Source of the DNA: Pseudoalteromonas sp. S16_S37
GTDB taxonomy: Bacteria > Pseudomonadota > Gammaproteobacteria > Enterobacterales > Alteromonadaceae
Assembly (NCBI RefSeq): GCF_014694405.1
Contig: NZ_JAAUWV010000009.1
Coordinates: 1-64,000, forward strand
Reading direction: 5' to 3'
Length of the DNA: 64,000 nucleotides
A program made the position numbers and the translations under genes. Numbering within the stretch: position 1 is the first letter of the stretch; every line of letters begins with the position of its first letter. The notes under the pieces were generated by a model. The model worked only from the letters and a program-made list of their open reading frames with translations. It did no database searches and was not told where the DNA came from. Below are positions 46,695-54,563 of the stretch, in pieces.

Positions 46695-47243
46695 TTAATA
46701 TGCAGTGGGTAGCTTTTGCATAAATATCGTCACCTCAGCCATCGTAATACCGAACTTTTTAATGTAGGAACGATTCACAATAGTGTTATCGTTGAATGAC
46801 CATATCCAGTCATCAAAGGCAACTTGGTAGCTGGTATCATCCACAGGCAAATCCATGCTGTATTGCCATCGCATGGCATTACCGTAGAGTTGCCCTTGCG
46901 CTAAGCCGAGTATGTCATCGGCGCGGCCTTGTAACATATCTGTTTCGTTTTTTGCCGATATTTTCCATACTCTGTGCGTAACGCCCTCTCCTACTTCATA
47001 GTGAAATGTCTCGTCTAGCACTAAAATATTATCGATATCAATGGACCCTTTGATATCCACGGTGAAACGTTGTACAAGGTCTCCAGAACGATTTTGTACT
47101 ATTCCCCATGCTTTTACGGGACCGTTAAAAAAATGGTAAGGGTCAAAGCTTGGAGAAATACTATTATATTTCTGTGGGTTGATATTTGTTCCACAGCCTC
47201 CAAGTACGACGGCCGCTGTTATTACAATGATGGTTTTGCGCAC
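46695..47243 (-). CDS. DUF3833 lipoprotein
   Basis: I choose GTG 47243, which has AGGGGA seven bases upstream and yields a clean lipoprotein signal (TIIVITAAVVLGGC), 182 residues. The body matches DUF3833: FNGPVKAWGIVQNRSGDLVQRF, then LDETFHYEVGEGVTHRVWKI and YSMDLPVDDTSYQVAFDDWIW. The gene sits 11 bases after a chalcone-isomerase-like gene. In related bacteria both occur in a longer cluster with lipid-modifying genes; here only the two are present. Biochemical role unknown. Confidence 0.87.
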   Translation of the reverse strand: MRKTIIVITAAVVLGGCGTNINPQKYNSISPSFDPYHFFNGPVKAWGIVQNRSGDLVQRFTVDIKGSIDIDNILVLDETFHYEVGEGVTHRVWKISAKNETDMLQGRADDILGLAQGQLYGNAMRWQYSMDLPVDDTSYQVAFDDWIWSFNDNTIVNRSYIKKFGITMAEVTIFMQKLPTAY

Positions 47244-47254
47244 TTTGATATCCC

Positions 47255-47767
47255 CTATTTGATGTTGAGCAATGCCTTTCGCATGTCTGGCTCTGAGGTG
47301 TTTTCGCCAAGCCAAATAGCGAAGAAATGCTGAGTAAACTGTGGGTCGTCAATCTCACCGATTAACTTATCACCTTGATAAAAACGGCTTGTGCCTTCGA
47401 TGGTACGTTTGCCGTATAATTGTGTGCCGTTACTAACATCTGGAAAAATGGACTGCATTTGTGATTGCCATTTAGTCAGCTTTAGTTTGTCGTCGAATCC
47501 TTGGTTTTTTATTTCTTCAACGGAGCGTTGTGCAATGTCTTTTCCTTTGAGGTCCCGTAAATAATGAAGTTTTAGGATAAAAGGCTCATTTGCGCTAAAT
47601 CGACCTTGAGGGGCATAGAGTGTTGCTTGATAAACATCCCAAAACAAATACGTCAACGTTGGAGAGGTGCCAACGGGCTTGGATGTTGGCAGTAATTTTT
47701 GCGCAATAGAAGCCTGCACAGGAAAGCCAGTTAATAGTAGCCAAGATAAAAATGTCACGAGTTTCAT
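47255..47767 (-). CDS. Chalcone isomerase-like exported protein
   Basis: 170 residues with a signal peptide (LVTFLSWLLLTGFPVQA). The fold is recognised from LTYLFWDVYQATLYAP, LKLHYLRDLKGKDIAQRSVEEI and FFAIWLGENTSEPDMRKALL, the pattern of bacterial chalcone-isomerase-like domains (PF16036 type). These bacterial proteins are not flavonoid enzymes as far as is known; fatty-acid binding is one idea for the fold. First of a two-gene operon with the DUF3833 lipoprotein. Confidence 0.82.
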   Translation of the reverse strand: MKLVTFLSWLLLTGFPVQASIAQKLLPTSKPVGTSPTLTYLFWDVYQATLYAPQGRFSANEPFILKLHYLRDLKGKDIAQRSVEEIKNQGFDDKLKLTKWQSQMQSIFPDVSNGTQLYGKRTIEGTSRFYQGDKLIGEIDDPQFTQHFFAIWLGENTSEPDMRKALLNIK

Positions 47768-47854
47768 AACAAATCCACGAGTTCATCACTACCTTTGCAA
47801 TACGTAAGTAAACTACGTATGGATCTGGGGGAATGGTGTTTTTGTCAAGGGCCA

Positions 47855-48757
47855 TTACAGTTTGGAAAATTGACTAAATTGCTCGATGAACCAAGTCAGC
47901 TTTGGATCGTTTTGCCTAGTTTTATGGAAGTACAACTTTATCTTGTAATTAGGAATGTCCAATGGAGGCTCAAGTAAGACTAATCCAAGAGGTTTGGTGA
48001 CTTGTACTGCATACGCTTCGGGTAGCGTCAATAAATGATGTGAGTGTTGCAGATAATAAGGCGCAATAAGAACATGCGGCAAAGTGATAGCCACTTTTCT
48101 TGATTTTTTAATTTTTGCTAACATGGTATCGACGATACCTTTATTCTCATTCCAAGGCGCAATTAGAATATGGCTATGAGCTAAAAAATCACTTAGGCTT
48201 AACGATGTTTGTTGTGCAAGTGGGTGATGCTCTGAAATAGCGGTTACATACCTGTCTTCAAACCATGAATACTCTAATATGCTCTCACTTTTTTCTTGCT
48301 CATGTGTAAAACCACACGCAAAGTCAAGTCTACCGTCCCGCAAAGCTTCTTGAGGGATACGTTGCTCTAAAGAGACCAGCTGCAAGCTAATATGTGGGTA
48401 GTGAGCATTGAATTTATGTACAAGTGGCCTTAGACACCAAGCCGTGTAATCTGTCGTAGCAATAGTAAAGCTGGCTTTTTGCGCACTGTTAAACGGTTCG
48501 AACGGTTTTAATCCAACGCTGAGTTGTTGCATAGCTGGTAAAACGCTTTGTGCTATCTGTTGCGCAAACATCGTGGGAACCATTTCGTTATCTATGCGAA
48601 TAAATAACTCATCAGCAAGGCGCTGTCGAAGCCTAGTGAGGGCATGACTGCATGCTGACTGACTAAGGTTTAACTCTTGGGCTGTTTTGCTGACTGAGGC
48701 GGTTTGGTACAGTGATGCAAATAGCTTCAGTAAATTGAGATCGATATTTGGTAACAC
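47855..48757 (-). CDS. LysR-family transcriptional regulator
   Basis: 300 residues. Winged helix: LPNIDLNLLKLFASLYQTASVSKTAQELNLSQSACSHALTRLRQ, followed by an effector-binding domain (IATTDYTAWCLRPL, VTAISEHHPLAQQTSL). The wording is of the NodD/LeuO-like branch. It is upstream of, and on the same strand as, the chalcone-isomerase-like gene (87 bases), and divergent from an acetyltransferase; either could be a target. Confidence 0.9.
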   Translation of the reverse strand: MLPNIDLNLLKLFASLYQTASVSKTAQELNLSQSACSHALTRLRQRLADELFIRIDNEMVPTMFAQQIAQSVLPAMQQLSVGLKPFEPFNSAQKASFTIATTDYTAWCLRPLVHKFNAHYPHISLQLVSLEQRIPQEALRDGRLDFACGFTHEQEKSESILEYSWFEDRYVTAISEHHPLAQQTSLSLSDFLAHSHILIAPWNENKGIVDTMLAKIKKSRKVAITLPHVLIAPYYLQHSHHLLTLPEAYAVQVTKPLGLVLLEPPLDIPNYKIKLYFHKTRQNDPKLTWFIEQFSQFSKL

Positions 48758-48853
48758 TTATGATTTCCTTGCATATTGAGGTTGTAATATATGCACTTAA
48801 TTCATGTGCCACTTTAGCATACACTAGCGTTTTAAGGTTAAATAAGGATCCAG

Positions 48854-49339
48854 ATGAGTATTCAAATTCGTCCTGCAAAAAAAAGCGATGCCCCTACTAT
48901 ATTGGCGTTTATTAATGATCTCGCCGTTTATGAAAAAGAGCCCGATGCTGTTTTTAATACGGTATCAGAAATTGAAAAGAAGCTATTTTGTGAGCACCCC
49001 ACTGCCCATGCGCTTATTTGCGAGCAAGAAGGTGAAGCGATAGGTTTTGCAGTGTACTTTTTTAATTATTCCACTTGGCTCGGTAAGCACGGTTTATACC
49101 TAGAAGACTTATATGTATCGCAAGATAAACGTGGTAATGGTGCGGGAAAGGCCATCATGCAGTATTTGGCACAACTAGCTTTGGAAAAGGATTGCGGTCG
49201 CTTTGAATGGGTTGTACTTGATTGGAACAAACCTGCCATTGATTTTTACGACAGTATTGGCGCAAAACCGCAAGGTGAATGGATCATTTATCGCCTAAGT
49301 GGAGATGAGTTGCGCTCATTTGCGCAGCAAGGAAAGTAA
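48854..49339 (+). CDS. GNAT acetyltransferase, diamine acetyltransferase-like
   Basis: 161 residues. IQIRPAKKSDAPTILAFINDLAVYEKEPDAV is the typical opening of the spermidine/diamine acetyltransferase-like group, followed by WLGKHGLYLEDLYVSQDKRGNGAGKAIMQYLA (acetyl-CoA loop) and WNKPAIDFYDSIGAKPQGEW. Substrate probably an amine or amino acid, by family. Divergent from the LysR gene. Confidence 0.88.
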   Translation: MSIQIRPAKKSDAPTILAFINDLAVYEKEPDAVFNTVSEIEKKLFCEHPTAHALICEQEGEAIGFAVYFFNYSTWLGKHGLYLEDLYVSQDKRGNGAGKAIMQYLAQLALEKDCGRFEWVVLDWNKPAIDFYDSIGAKPQGEWIIYRLSGDELRSFAQQGK

Positions 49340-49347
49340 TTAACTCA

Positions 49348-49953
49348 TCACTGCGGCTCTAAAACTTCTTTGACACGTGCTCTAAGAGCTGGGAGCACGT
49401 CACTTTCAAACCATGGGTGACGCTTTACCCACATTTGATTTCTTGGGCTTGGATGTGGCAACACTATTTGTGTGGGTAGTAACGTGTTCCAGTTGTTAAC
49501 TTGCTCCGTTAATGATTTATCTTTGTCTAAGTGAAAGCGCTGAGCGTGTTGGCCAATGATAATCTTAAACTTTATATTATTCAGTTGGCTAAGTAAGTTG
49601 TGATGCCATGTTTTAGCGCATGTAGCTAGCGGTGGCAAATCTCCAGACTGCCCTCTTCCTGGATAACAAAAGGCCATCGGAATGATCGCAAAGTTGTCAG
49701 CGTTATAAAACTGCTCTTTATCAACATTCAGCCAAATTCTTAAGCGTTGTCCACTGGCGTCATTAAATAAACGATTGGTTTTATGGACACTTAAACTGGG
49801 GGCTTGTCCTGCAATCAATATTTTTGAGCTTTTACTTACTTGTAGTACAGGGTTGGGGCCAAGAGGAAGCGATTGCTCACATAGTGTACATGCCCTGATT
49901 TGCTCAAGAAGCTGCATTTGATAATCCAAAGAGTAAAAAGCTAAGATTAACAT
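49348..49953 (-). CDS. Uracil-DNA glycosylase family protein
   Basis: 201 residues as given; ATG 49917, which opens MQLLEQIRACTLC, may be the true start. The fold motifs are LIAGQAPS near the N terminus and LPHPSPRNQMW near the C terminus, with FAIIPMAFCYPGRGQSGD and IIIGQHAQRFHL between. This is the small bacterial UDG-like group rather than Ung; the usual first-motif Asp/Asn catalytic residue is not evident, so the activity may differ. Two Cys (RACTLCEQS) near the N terminus and two later could bind metal. Starts next to the repeat region. Confidence 0.82.
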   Translation of the reverse strand: MLILAFYSLDYQMQLLEQIRACTLCEQSLPLGPNPVLQVSKSSKILIAGQAPSLSVHKTNRLFNDASGQRLRIWLNVDKEQFYNADNFAIIPMAFCYPGRGQSGDLPPLATCAKTWHHNLLSQLNNIKFKIIIGQHAQRFHLDKDKSLTEQVNNWNTLLPTQIVLPHPSPRNQMWVKRHPWFESDVLPALRARVKEVLEPQ

Positions 49954-50153
49954 AATCTTGTAGTGAAATTTAGCGAGCTGTTATATAAACCGAAAAATTA
50001 CTAACTGACTTACTCTAGCCAAAAATTACGTGTGCACAGATCACTCTTTTACTCACTCATTACATAGTTCAAGTGATTTGATAGGTACTGAGATTCATAT
50101 CTGCCTGTTGAGACATATCTGAGCTAGGTAAGGATCATCATTTTACCAACATA

Positions 50154-50738
50154 AGTTAGTAAATTAGTGATCCAAGTTGACATTATTTTAATTCGAGTTG
50201 GTAAAAACTTGATCTAGCAAGGTTGAGTTAGTAAAAATCTGATCTGGTCTTGCTCTTTAGTTGGTAAAAATGCGATCTCTATATAAAACAATGAGTTTTC
50301 GTTAGTAAAAACGTGATCTGAATAAGGTTTGATGTACACAATCATGTATAAAAGAGGTATTCAAGTTAGTAAAAAACTGATCTCTGTGATGTTTTAAACG
50401 CGCTTACCTATAACCTAGCAGGGGGGTTGGAGCCATATTTATGACAGAGTTAGTAAAAACGTGATCTGCGATCAGTTGTTATATATAAAGTTATGTTTTA
50501 TATTTTCAAGCACTTGATAAATAAAGCTTATTTCTTTATTTTAGTTAGTGAAAATTTGAGGTTTATGAGCGCGTTATGAAGCAAAAGGCCCTATTAATTT
50601 ACTATCATTGAACCCCGTGAATTTTGCTTTTTCTGACTTAGTTAAAATCTGATCTTTAACAACTCTTCAGCTGTACAGTCATCATAGGAGTTAAATTTGT
50701 TTAAGCAAAGCACTGGTTAGTTAGTAAAAAGCTGATCT
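50154..50738 (+). repeat. Irregular array of a 20-bp repeat, AGTTAGTAAAAANNTGATCT
   Basis: Units at 50154 (diverged), 50196, 50225, 50259, 50300, 50364, 50448, 50543 (diverged), 50635 (diverged) and 50719. The best ones fit AGTTRGTAAAAANNTGATCT, with the two N bases free (CT, TC, TG, CG, AC, CG, GC). Spacing is irregular (29 to 95 bases), which with the unit length excludes a CRISPR array. Each good unit holds a GATC site and an A5 tract. The whole array lies downstream of the diheme lipoprotein gene on the other strand. Confidence 0.85.
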
Positions 50739-50756
50739 CTTATGAGATCAGCTTTA
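50728..50756 (-). terminator. Terminator of the diheme lipoprotein gene, built from a repeat copy
   Basis: On the minus strand AAAGCTGATCTC pairs perfectly with GAGATCAGCTTT over a four-base loop, then TTTTTACTAACT. The right arm and T run are the last copy of the 20-bp array repeat (50719-50738 read in reverse). It lies eight bases after the gene's stop. Confidence 0.85.
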
Positions 50757-50763
50757 TATCAAC

Positions 50764-52407
50764 TTATAACTTTGACCAGTCCAGCTGCATGTCCCACACA
50801 TAGCGGTGCTCTGGTTGTAGTGGTTGTTGCGACTCATCAATTTGCTGCAAAACATTTTGTGCTTTGACAAGGGTTGCATCTCGTCCAAAGATGTAACTTT
50901 GTTCTTTGACGATAGTTAAGTAGGCTTTGTTTAGCGCCAAAGCGCGTTCTGGCGAAGGTGTTATCAGTTCATACAAACTGCTAGCTTGGGTTACTTTTTG
51001 TTTATCAACATGGCCGTCCTTTTTAAACCAACGCTTTAGCATCTCTTGGTTTTGACGAAACTCATCACCACCACCAACGCGCTCCATATAAGTTAAAAAC
51101 TCACCTTGTTGCTCACCCTTATTTGGCGCATCTTTCATCGACTTTAGGTTTATGTAGCCCCACCCTTTCTCACCCGTTACTTTACGAGCAAATGAAAAAG
51201 TTTGGTCGTAGGTTGAGCCAACTGTTTTATGGCAGCCGTTACAAAATGCCAGTTCCTGCTTGTGCTGTGGTCGCAATTGACCTTGCTTATCTTCGATGTA
51301 ACCGTTAATGATCCAGCCAAAAGTATTGTTTACGCCACTATCACCGAGATAAAGGGTTTGTGGAAGTTGCTCGAAGGACTTTTCTTTGGCTTCACGATAG
51401 TAAGAAGCGGCTAACGCTGCTTTAGATTTGAAGCGATGCTTTTTCATATAACGCACTTCTTTCATTCTAGGTGCATTGTAGATCTGACCTTCTTTATCAA
51501 CCCCTATATATCGAACGGTATGCAAAAATTCTGTGCCCTCAGGGTACAACTGATATGCAAGCTGTTCATCGGCATCGCCTACGTAGTGGCTCTGTTTATT
51601 CAAGTACGAAATTTTACTAAGTTGACCATCATTGTTAAGGTCGTGGCCAATACGTTGCTCGTCGATTACGGGAGTAGAAACGCCCTCTAAGCCTTTTAGA
51701 GCGATTTCAACCAAACTTAAGTTTGCAAGGTAAACATCTTGGTTATAAACGCCTTGGTTGGTTCTGAAAGCGTCTGGTAAGCGAATCATCACATCCCCTG
51801 TAGAGCCGTTTGTCGGCCAAAATGTGCTAGGGAAGGGTTTATAGTTAAATGCCACCCAGCCGCTGCCGTCATTGGCAAAACCTAAGTCATCAAATGCTCT
51901 TTCTGGGTAAGCTAGGTTTTGAATAGGCGTGATCTCACCTTGCCAATCATCATTTTTTTGTTGCTTGGCGATAAACTCGCTGTAATTGTCTTGATTTATC
52001 CAGTTTAAAATTTGCTCATCAGAAATACTCTTGACCAGCTCAGTTCTGTCAATGAACAAGTTTTTCCAGTGATTTTTGGTGCCGAGGTCCGAAAAATCGT
52101 AGCTGCCTTGTAAATGTCCATCGAACATTTGATTTGGTTTATTAGCGTCACTTTTGTCGGTTTGGTGGCAGGCATAACATGGGTTATTCACGCCATCCGT
52201 TTTGGTATAGCACTGTGGTGGAATAACTGACTCTGCATTGTAAGTTTCATCATGTTGTAAGTAGGCTACAGCTGGAATTTCTTCACCTACACGATAAGGA
52301 GCATCCGTCACAGGGCTTTGTAGTTGAGCAGCAAGGTGTTGTGATGGTTTATCACACCCAGCGAGCAAGCAAAGTGCAAATAAGGCGACAAAAGTAGGGT
52401 ATTTCAT
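50764..52407 (-). CDS. Diheme cytochrome c-like lipoprotein
   Basis: I choose ATG 52407 (GGAAG eight bases upstream), giving 547 residues and a clean lipoprotein signal with lipobox LAGC (Cys18). Two CxxCH heme motifs are visible: CYACH (about residues 77-81) and CNGCH (about 389-393). The rest is not a family I can name; conserved-looking parts include FDDLGFANDGSGWVAFNYKPFPSTFWPTNGSTGD and ERVGGGDEFRQNQEM. Probably a periplasmic or surface redox protein. It follows the PhoX-like gene after a terminator, so read-through from the Pho-controlled promoter may contribute. Confidence 0.8.
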   Translation of the reverse strand: MKYPTFVALFALCLLAGCDKPSQHLAAQLQSPVTDAPYRVGEEIPAVAYLQHDETYNAESVIPPQCYTKTDGVNNPCYACHQTDKSDANKPNQMFDGHLQGSYDFSDLGTKNHWKNLFIDRTELVKSISDEQILNWINQDNYSEFIAKQQKNDDWQGEITPIQNLAYPERAFDDLGFANDGSGWVAFNYKPFPSTFWPTNGSTGDVMIRLPDAFRTNQGVYNQDVYLANLSLVEIALKGLEGVSTPVIDEQRIGHDLNNDGQLSKISYLNKQSHYVGDADEQLAYQLYPEGTEFLHTVRYIGVDKEGQIYNAPRMKEVRYMKKHRFKSKAALAASYYREAKEKSFEQLPQTLYLGDSGVNNTFGWIINGYIEDKQGQLRPQHKQELAFCNGCHKTVGSTYDQTFSFARKVTGEKGWGYINLKSMKDAPNKGEQQGEFLTYMERVGGGDEFRQNQEMLKRWFKKDGHVDKQKVTQASSLYELITPSPERALALNKAYLTIVKEQSYIFGRDATLVKAQNVLQQIDESQQPLQPEHRYVWDMQLDWSKL

Positions 52408-52431
52408 TTTTATGACTTCCATATTTTGGGC

Positions 52432-52461
52432 AAAAAAAACGGCAGCTCGTATCGAGTGCCG
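52432..52461 (-). terminator. Terminator between the PhoX-like and diheme genes
   Basis: On the minus strand CGGCACTCG pairs with CGAGCTGCCG (one bulge) over ATA, followed by eight T. It should end most transcripts from the PhoX-like gene, so the diheme gene may have its own promoter or depend on read-through. Confidence 0.85.
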
Positions 52462-52477
52462 CTTTGGAGTGTTGTTG

Positions 52478-54382
52478 TTATTTAGACTTTGGATCGTATA
52501 GCCATAGCGTGTTGTTTTCTTGGAAACCGTCTTCACCAATGATGATACGGCCGTCACGCATAACGATAACGTTATCAGGCTGAGAAAGTTGGTTTACGTC
52601 ACAGCGCTCAGCACCGGTTAGGCTTGAACGATAAGTGGCACCCATAACAACAGGCTCAATACGTGTTAAGTTGTAGTTGTTATCGATAGCAGCGCGGTAT
52701 ACACCACCACAGTCTTTAACGCGGGCTGAAAGCTGAATATCGCCTTTGTCATCAATCATGGTGTTATCAAGGTCGGAAATACCAATGTACATATAAGCTT
52801 TGTTGACCACTTCACCTGCGATTAAATCTTGGCCTGTAACAGCTTCAAGTACACGGTCATGGTTGATGCTGATACCTTCAAGCTTACGCCATTCTGCAGT
52901 AGCGCCTTTTAAGCGCGCTGCTTGACGAGACTCTAAAAATGCAACGCGGTCATCCATTGGCTTGCCTGCTGTCACTGGGCTTCCGCCCTCTGCTTCAGTT
53001 GGGTAAGTCGCCTTTCCGTCAGCCCATGCTTGTACATCGGCCATAGATATGTAGCTGGTTTTGCCTTCAACATAATCTGCGGTTGTGATGTTATCGTATT
53101 GAGCAACCCAAGTTTCGATGTTAGCGTTGCTGCCACTTGCAAGCTTTATCCACTCAATATCAAAACCGGTTACAGCCGGGTCATTTAACCCTGCATCTTG
53201 CTTAAGTTTGGCACCATAAAGCGTACCTGAGCTTAAATCTTCAGGCTGATCTGCCACAAATTTGAAAAGTACACCACCGGTGTCATCTTGAGATGAGTAA
53301 ACTGTGCGACGATCAGGCATAACCACAGAGTTTTCATGCTCATAGCGGCCAATTGTGAAATGTTTAACAACATCAGGAGTTGCGCTGGTTGGGTTTTGTA
53401 CTTCTGCAATGTAGCCGTAGCGGTAAGGGTTAGGGAAATCTGGTGCTACTAGCGCTTCGATACCATCAGTGCTGGTATCTTTTGGATCATTCCAGCTTGC
53501 ATCGGTTGTTGTATCTACTTTTGAGTTTACGATCCATTCTTCAGATGTGAGCGGTGTGCCCCATGGTGAAACTGAACCAAAACAGTTAGCGGCTGTGCCT
53601 TGTACCCCGTCGAAATTAACCATCATGGCTTCGGTTACTGACCATTTGCCTTTGGTATCTTTGCTCATTTTCAAGCGGCTCATACCACCTGGATACGATT
53701 CCCAGTTGGTAAATAAATAACCTTCATTGTCAGAAGTTGCAACAAAGCCGTTAAAGTCAGGGTTGTCGTTTTTGATGATTTCTTGTTTAGTATTGATGCC
53801 GTAATGTACACCAAGCCCACCGGAAACACCTTTAGCGCCAAGCTCAGAGAATACATCGCCTGTTTGCCCTAGTACTTGGTATTGGCCAATTGCTGAGATA
53901 ACTATTTGTTGTTCTTGTTCTGTCGCAGGTACTGGAGAGCTAACAATATTGCTAGGAAGGTTGTTAAAGTCAACACCAGTTAACACACCAACGGTGCCTT
54001 TGTTAAACGTTTTGCCATTTGCTGCAACTGTATTGCTATCTGCAGGGTGTTGAACATTGAAAAACAAGTCGCCTTTGTCAGTAAGGTACAGACCAGTCAC
54101 TTCAGCGCCTTTTGGCACTGTTGCGATACGCACTAGACCAGATAAGCCTGCACTGCCGTTTCTGCCATCTTTACCATCAACGCCGTCTTGACCATTAGCG
54201 CCATCTTGACCGTTAGAACCATTCTGACCATTAGAGCCATTTGTTCCATCTACACCGTTTTGACCAGCAGGACCTTGTTCGCCTTGAGCACCTTTTGGAC
54301 CTTGTGCTCCATCATCACCATTACATGCTGTGAGCGCGAGTGTGACGGCACCTGCGATCAAAGAAAAGGCTAAACGCTTCAT
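52478..54382 (-). CDS. PhoX-like phosphatase lipoprotein with collagen-like N-terminal tract
   Basis: 634 residues. Lipoprotein signal with lipobox LTAC (Cys20), then a collagen-like Gly-x-x tract at about residues 25-82 (GAQGPKGAQGEQGPAG and on), then a DUF839/PhoX-type domain: VTGLYLTDKGDLFFNVQHPADSN, YLFTNWESYPGGMSRLKMS, RYEHENSVVMPDRRTVYSSQDD and VMRDGRIIIGEDGF. PhoX enzymes are calcium-dependent alkaline phosphatases that free phosphate from organic compounds. A tandem Pho box upstream fits that role. TGGAG precedes the ATG. Catalytic residues cannot be verified by eye. Confidence 0.85.
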   Translation of the reverse strand: MKRLAFSLIAGAVTLALTACNGDDGAQGPKGAQGEQGPAGQNGVDGTNGSNGQNGSNGQDGANGQDGVDGKDGRNGSAGLSGLVRIATVPKGAEVTGLYLTDKGDLFFNVQHPADSNTVAANGKTFNKGTVGVLTGVDFNNLPSNIVSSPVPATEQEQQIVISAIGQYQVLGQTGDVFSELGAKGVSGGLGVHYGINTKQEIIKNDNPDFNGFVATSDNEGYLFTNWESYPGGMSRLKMSKDTKGKWSVTEAMMVNFDGVQGTAANCFGSVSPWGTPLTSEEWIVNSKVDTTTDASWNDPKDTSTDGIEALVAPDFPNPYRYGYIAEVQNPTSATPDVVKHFTIGRYEHENSVVMPDRRTVYSSQDDTGGVLFKFVADQPEDLSSGTLYGAKLKQDAGLNDPAVTGFDIEWIKLASGSNANIETWVAQYDNITTADYVEGKTSYISMADVQAWADGKATYPTEAEGGSPVTAGKPMDDRVAFLESRQAARLKGATAEWRKLEGISINHDRVLEAVTGQDLIAGEVVNKAYMYIGISDLDNTMIDDKGDIQLSARVKDCGGVYRAAIDNNYNLTRIEPVVMGATYRSSLTGAERCDVNQLSQPDNVIVMRDGRIIIGEDGFQENNTLWLYDPKSK

Positions 54383-54444
54383 ATTGTTACTCCAGTTTAC
54401 AATTGCTAATTATTGTTAAGGAGGCAATAGCTTGGGTTGTCGCT

Positions 54445-54484
54445 GTTACAGGTGCCTGACAGTAATGTTAAAGTTTTCATACAG
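54445..54484 (-). promoter_or_regulatory. Tandem Pho box (PhoB site) upstream of the PhoX-like gene
   Basis: Read on the minus strand, four heptamers follow with four-base spacers, an 11-base period: CTGTATG, CTTTAAC, CTGTCAG, CTGTAAC. The PhoB consensus is CTGTCAT-n4-CTGTCAC repeated at 11 bases, so this looks like two adjacent Pho boxes. The site is 63-102 bases before the start codon, on the right side and strand for activation. Confidence 0.75.
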
Positions 54485-54530
54485 TTATAAGACTGTTTGT
54501 GGGCTTCCCAACGGAAGGGTGTCATTAAAC

Positions 54531-54547
54531 TGTAAAGGGGGTTTACA
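54531..54547. repeat. TGTAAAGGGGGTTTACA element, copy C
   Basis: Exact 17-base match to the copy at 2642. It begins 17 bases after the lipocalin stop on the minus strand. Confidence 0.65.
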
Positions 54548-54563
54548 CTTACAAATGATGATC

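Larger units (their letters stand above)
49954..50763. other. Gene-free stretch filled with a short-repeat array
   Basis: 810 bases with no open frame of note. It is dominated by copies of the 20-bp repeat listed separately: about ten plus-strand copies from 50154 to 50738, and two inverted, weaker copies near the left end (about 49992-50008 and 50133-50150). The spaces between are AT-rich and not alike. Confidence 0.75.

Noticed and set aside
50154-50738. CRISPR array
   Set aside because: Units are only 20 bases, spacing runs from 29 to 95 and is irregular, units vary in the middle, and no cas gene is in the window.
50154-50738. Decayed protein-coding repeat (D-H-x-F-T-N on the minus strand)
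   Set aside because: Spacings such as 29, 34, 95 and 92 are not multiples of three, and no long open frame spans the units.
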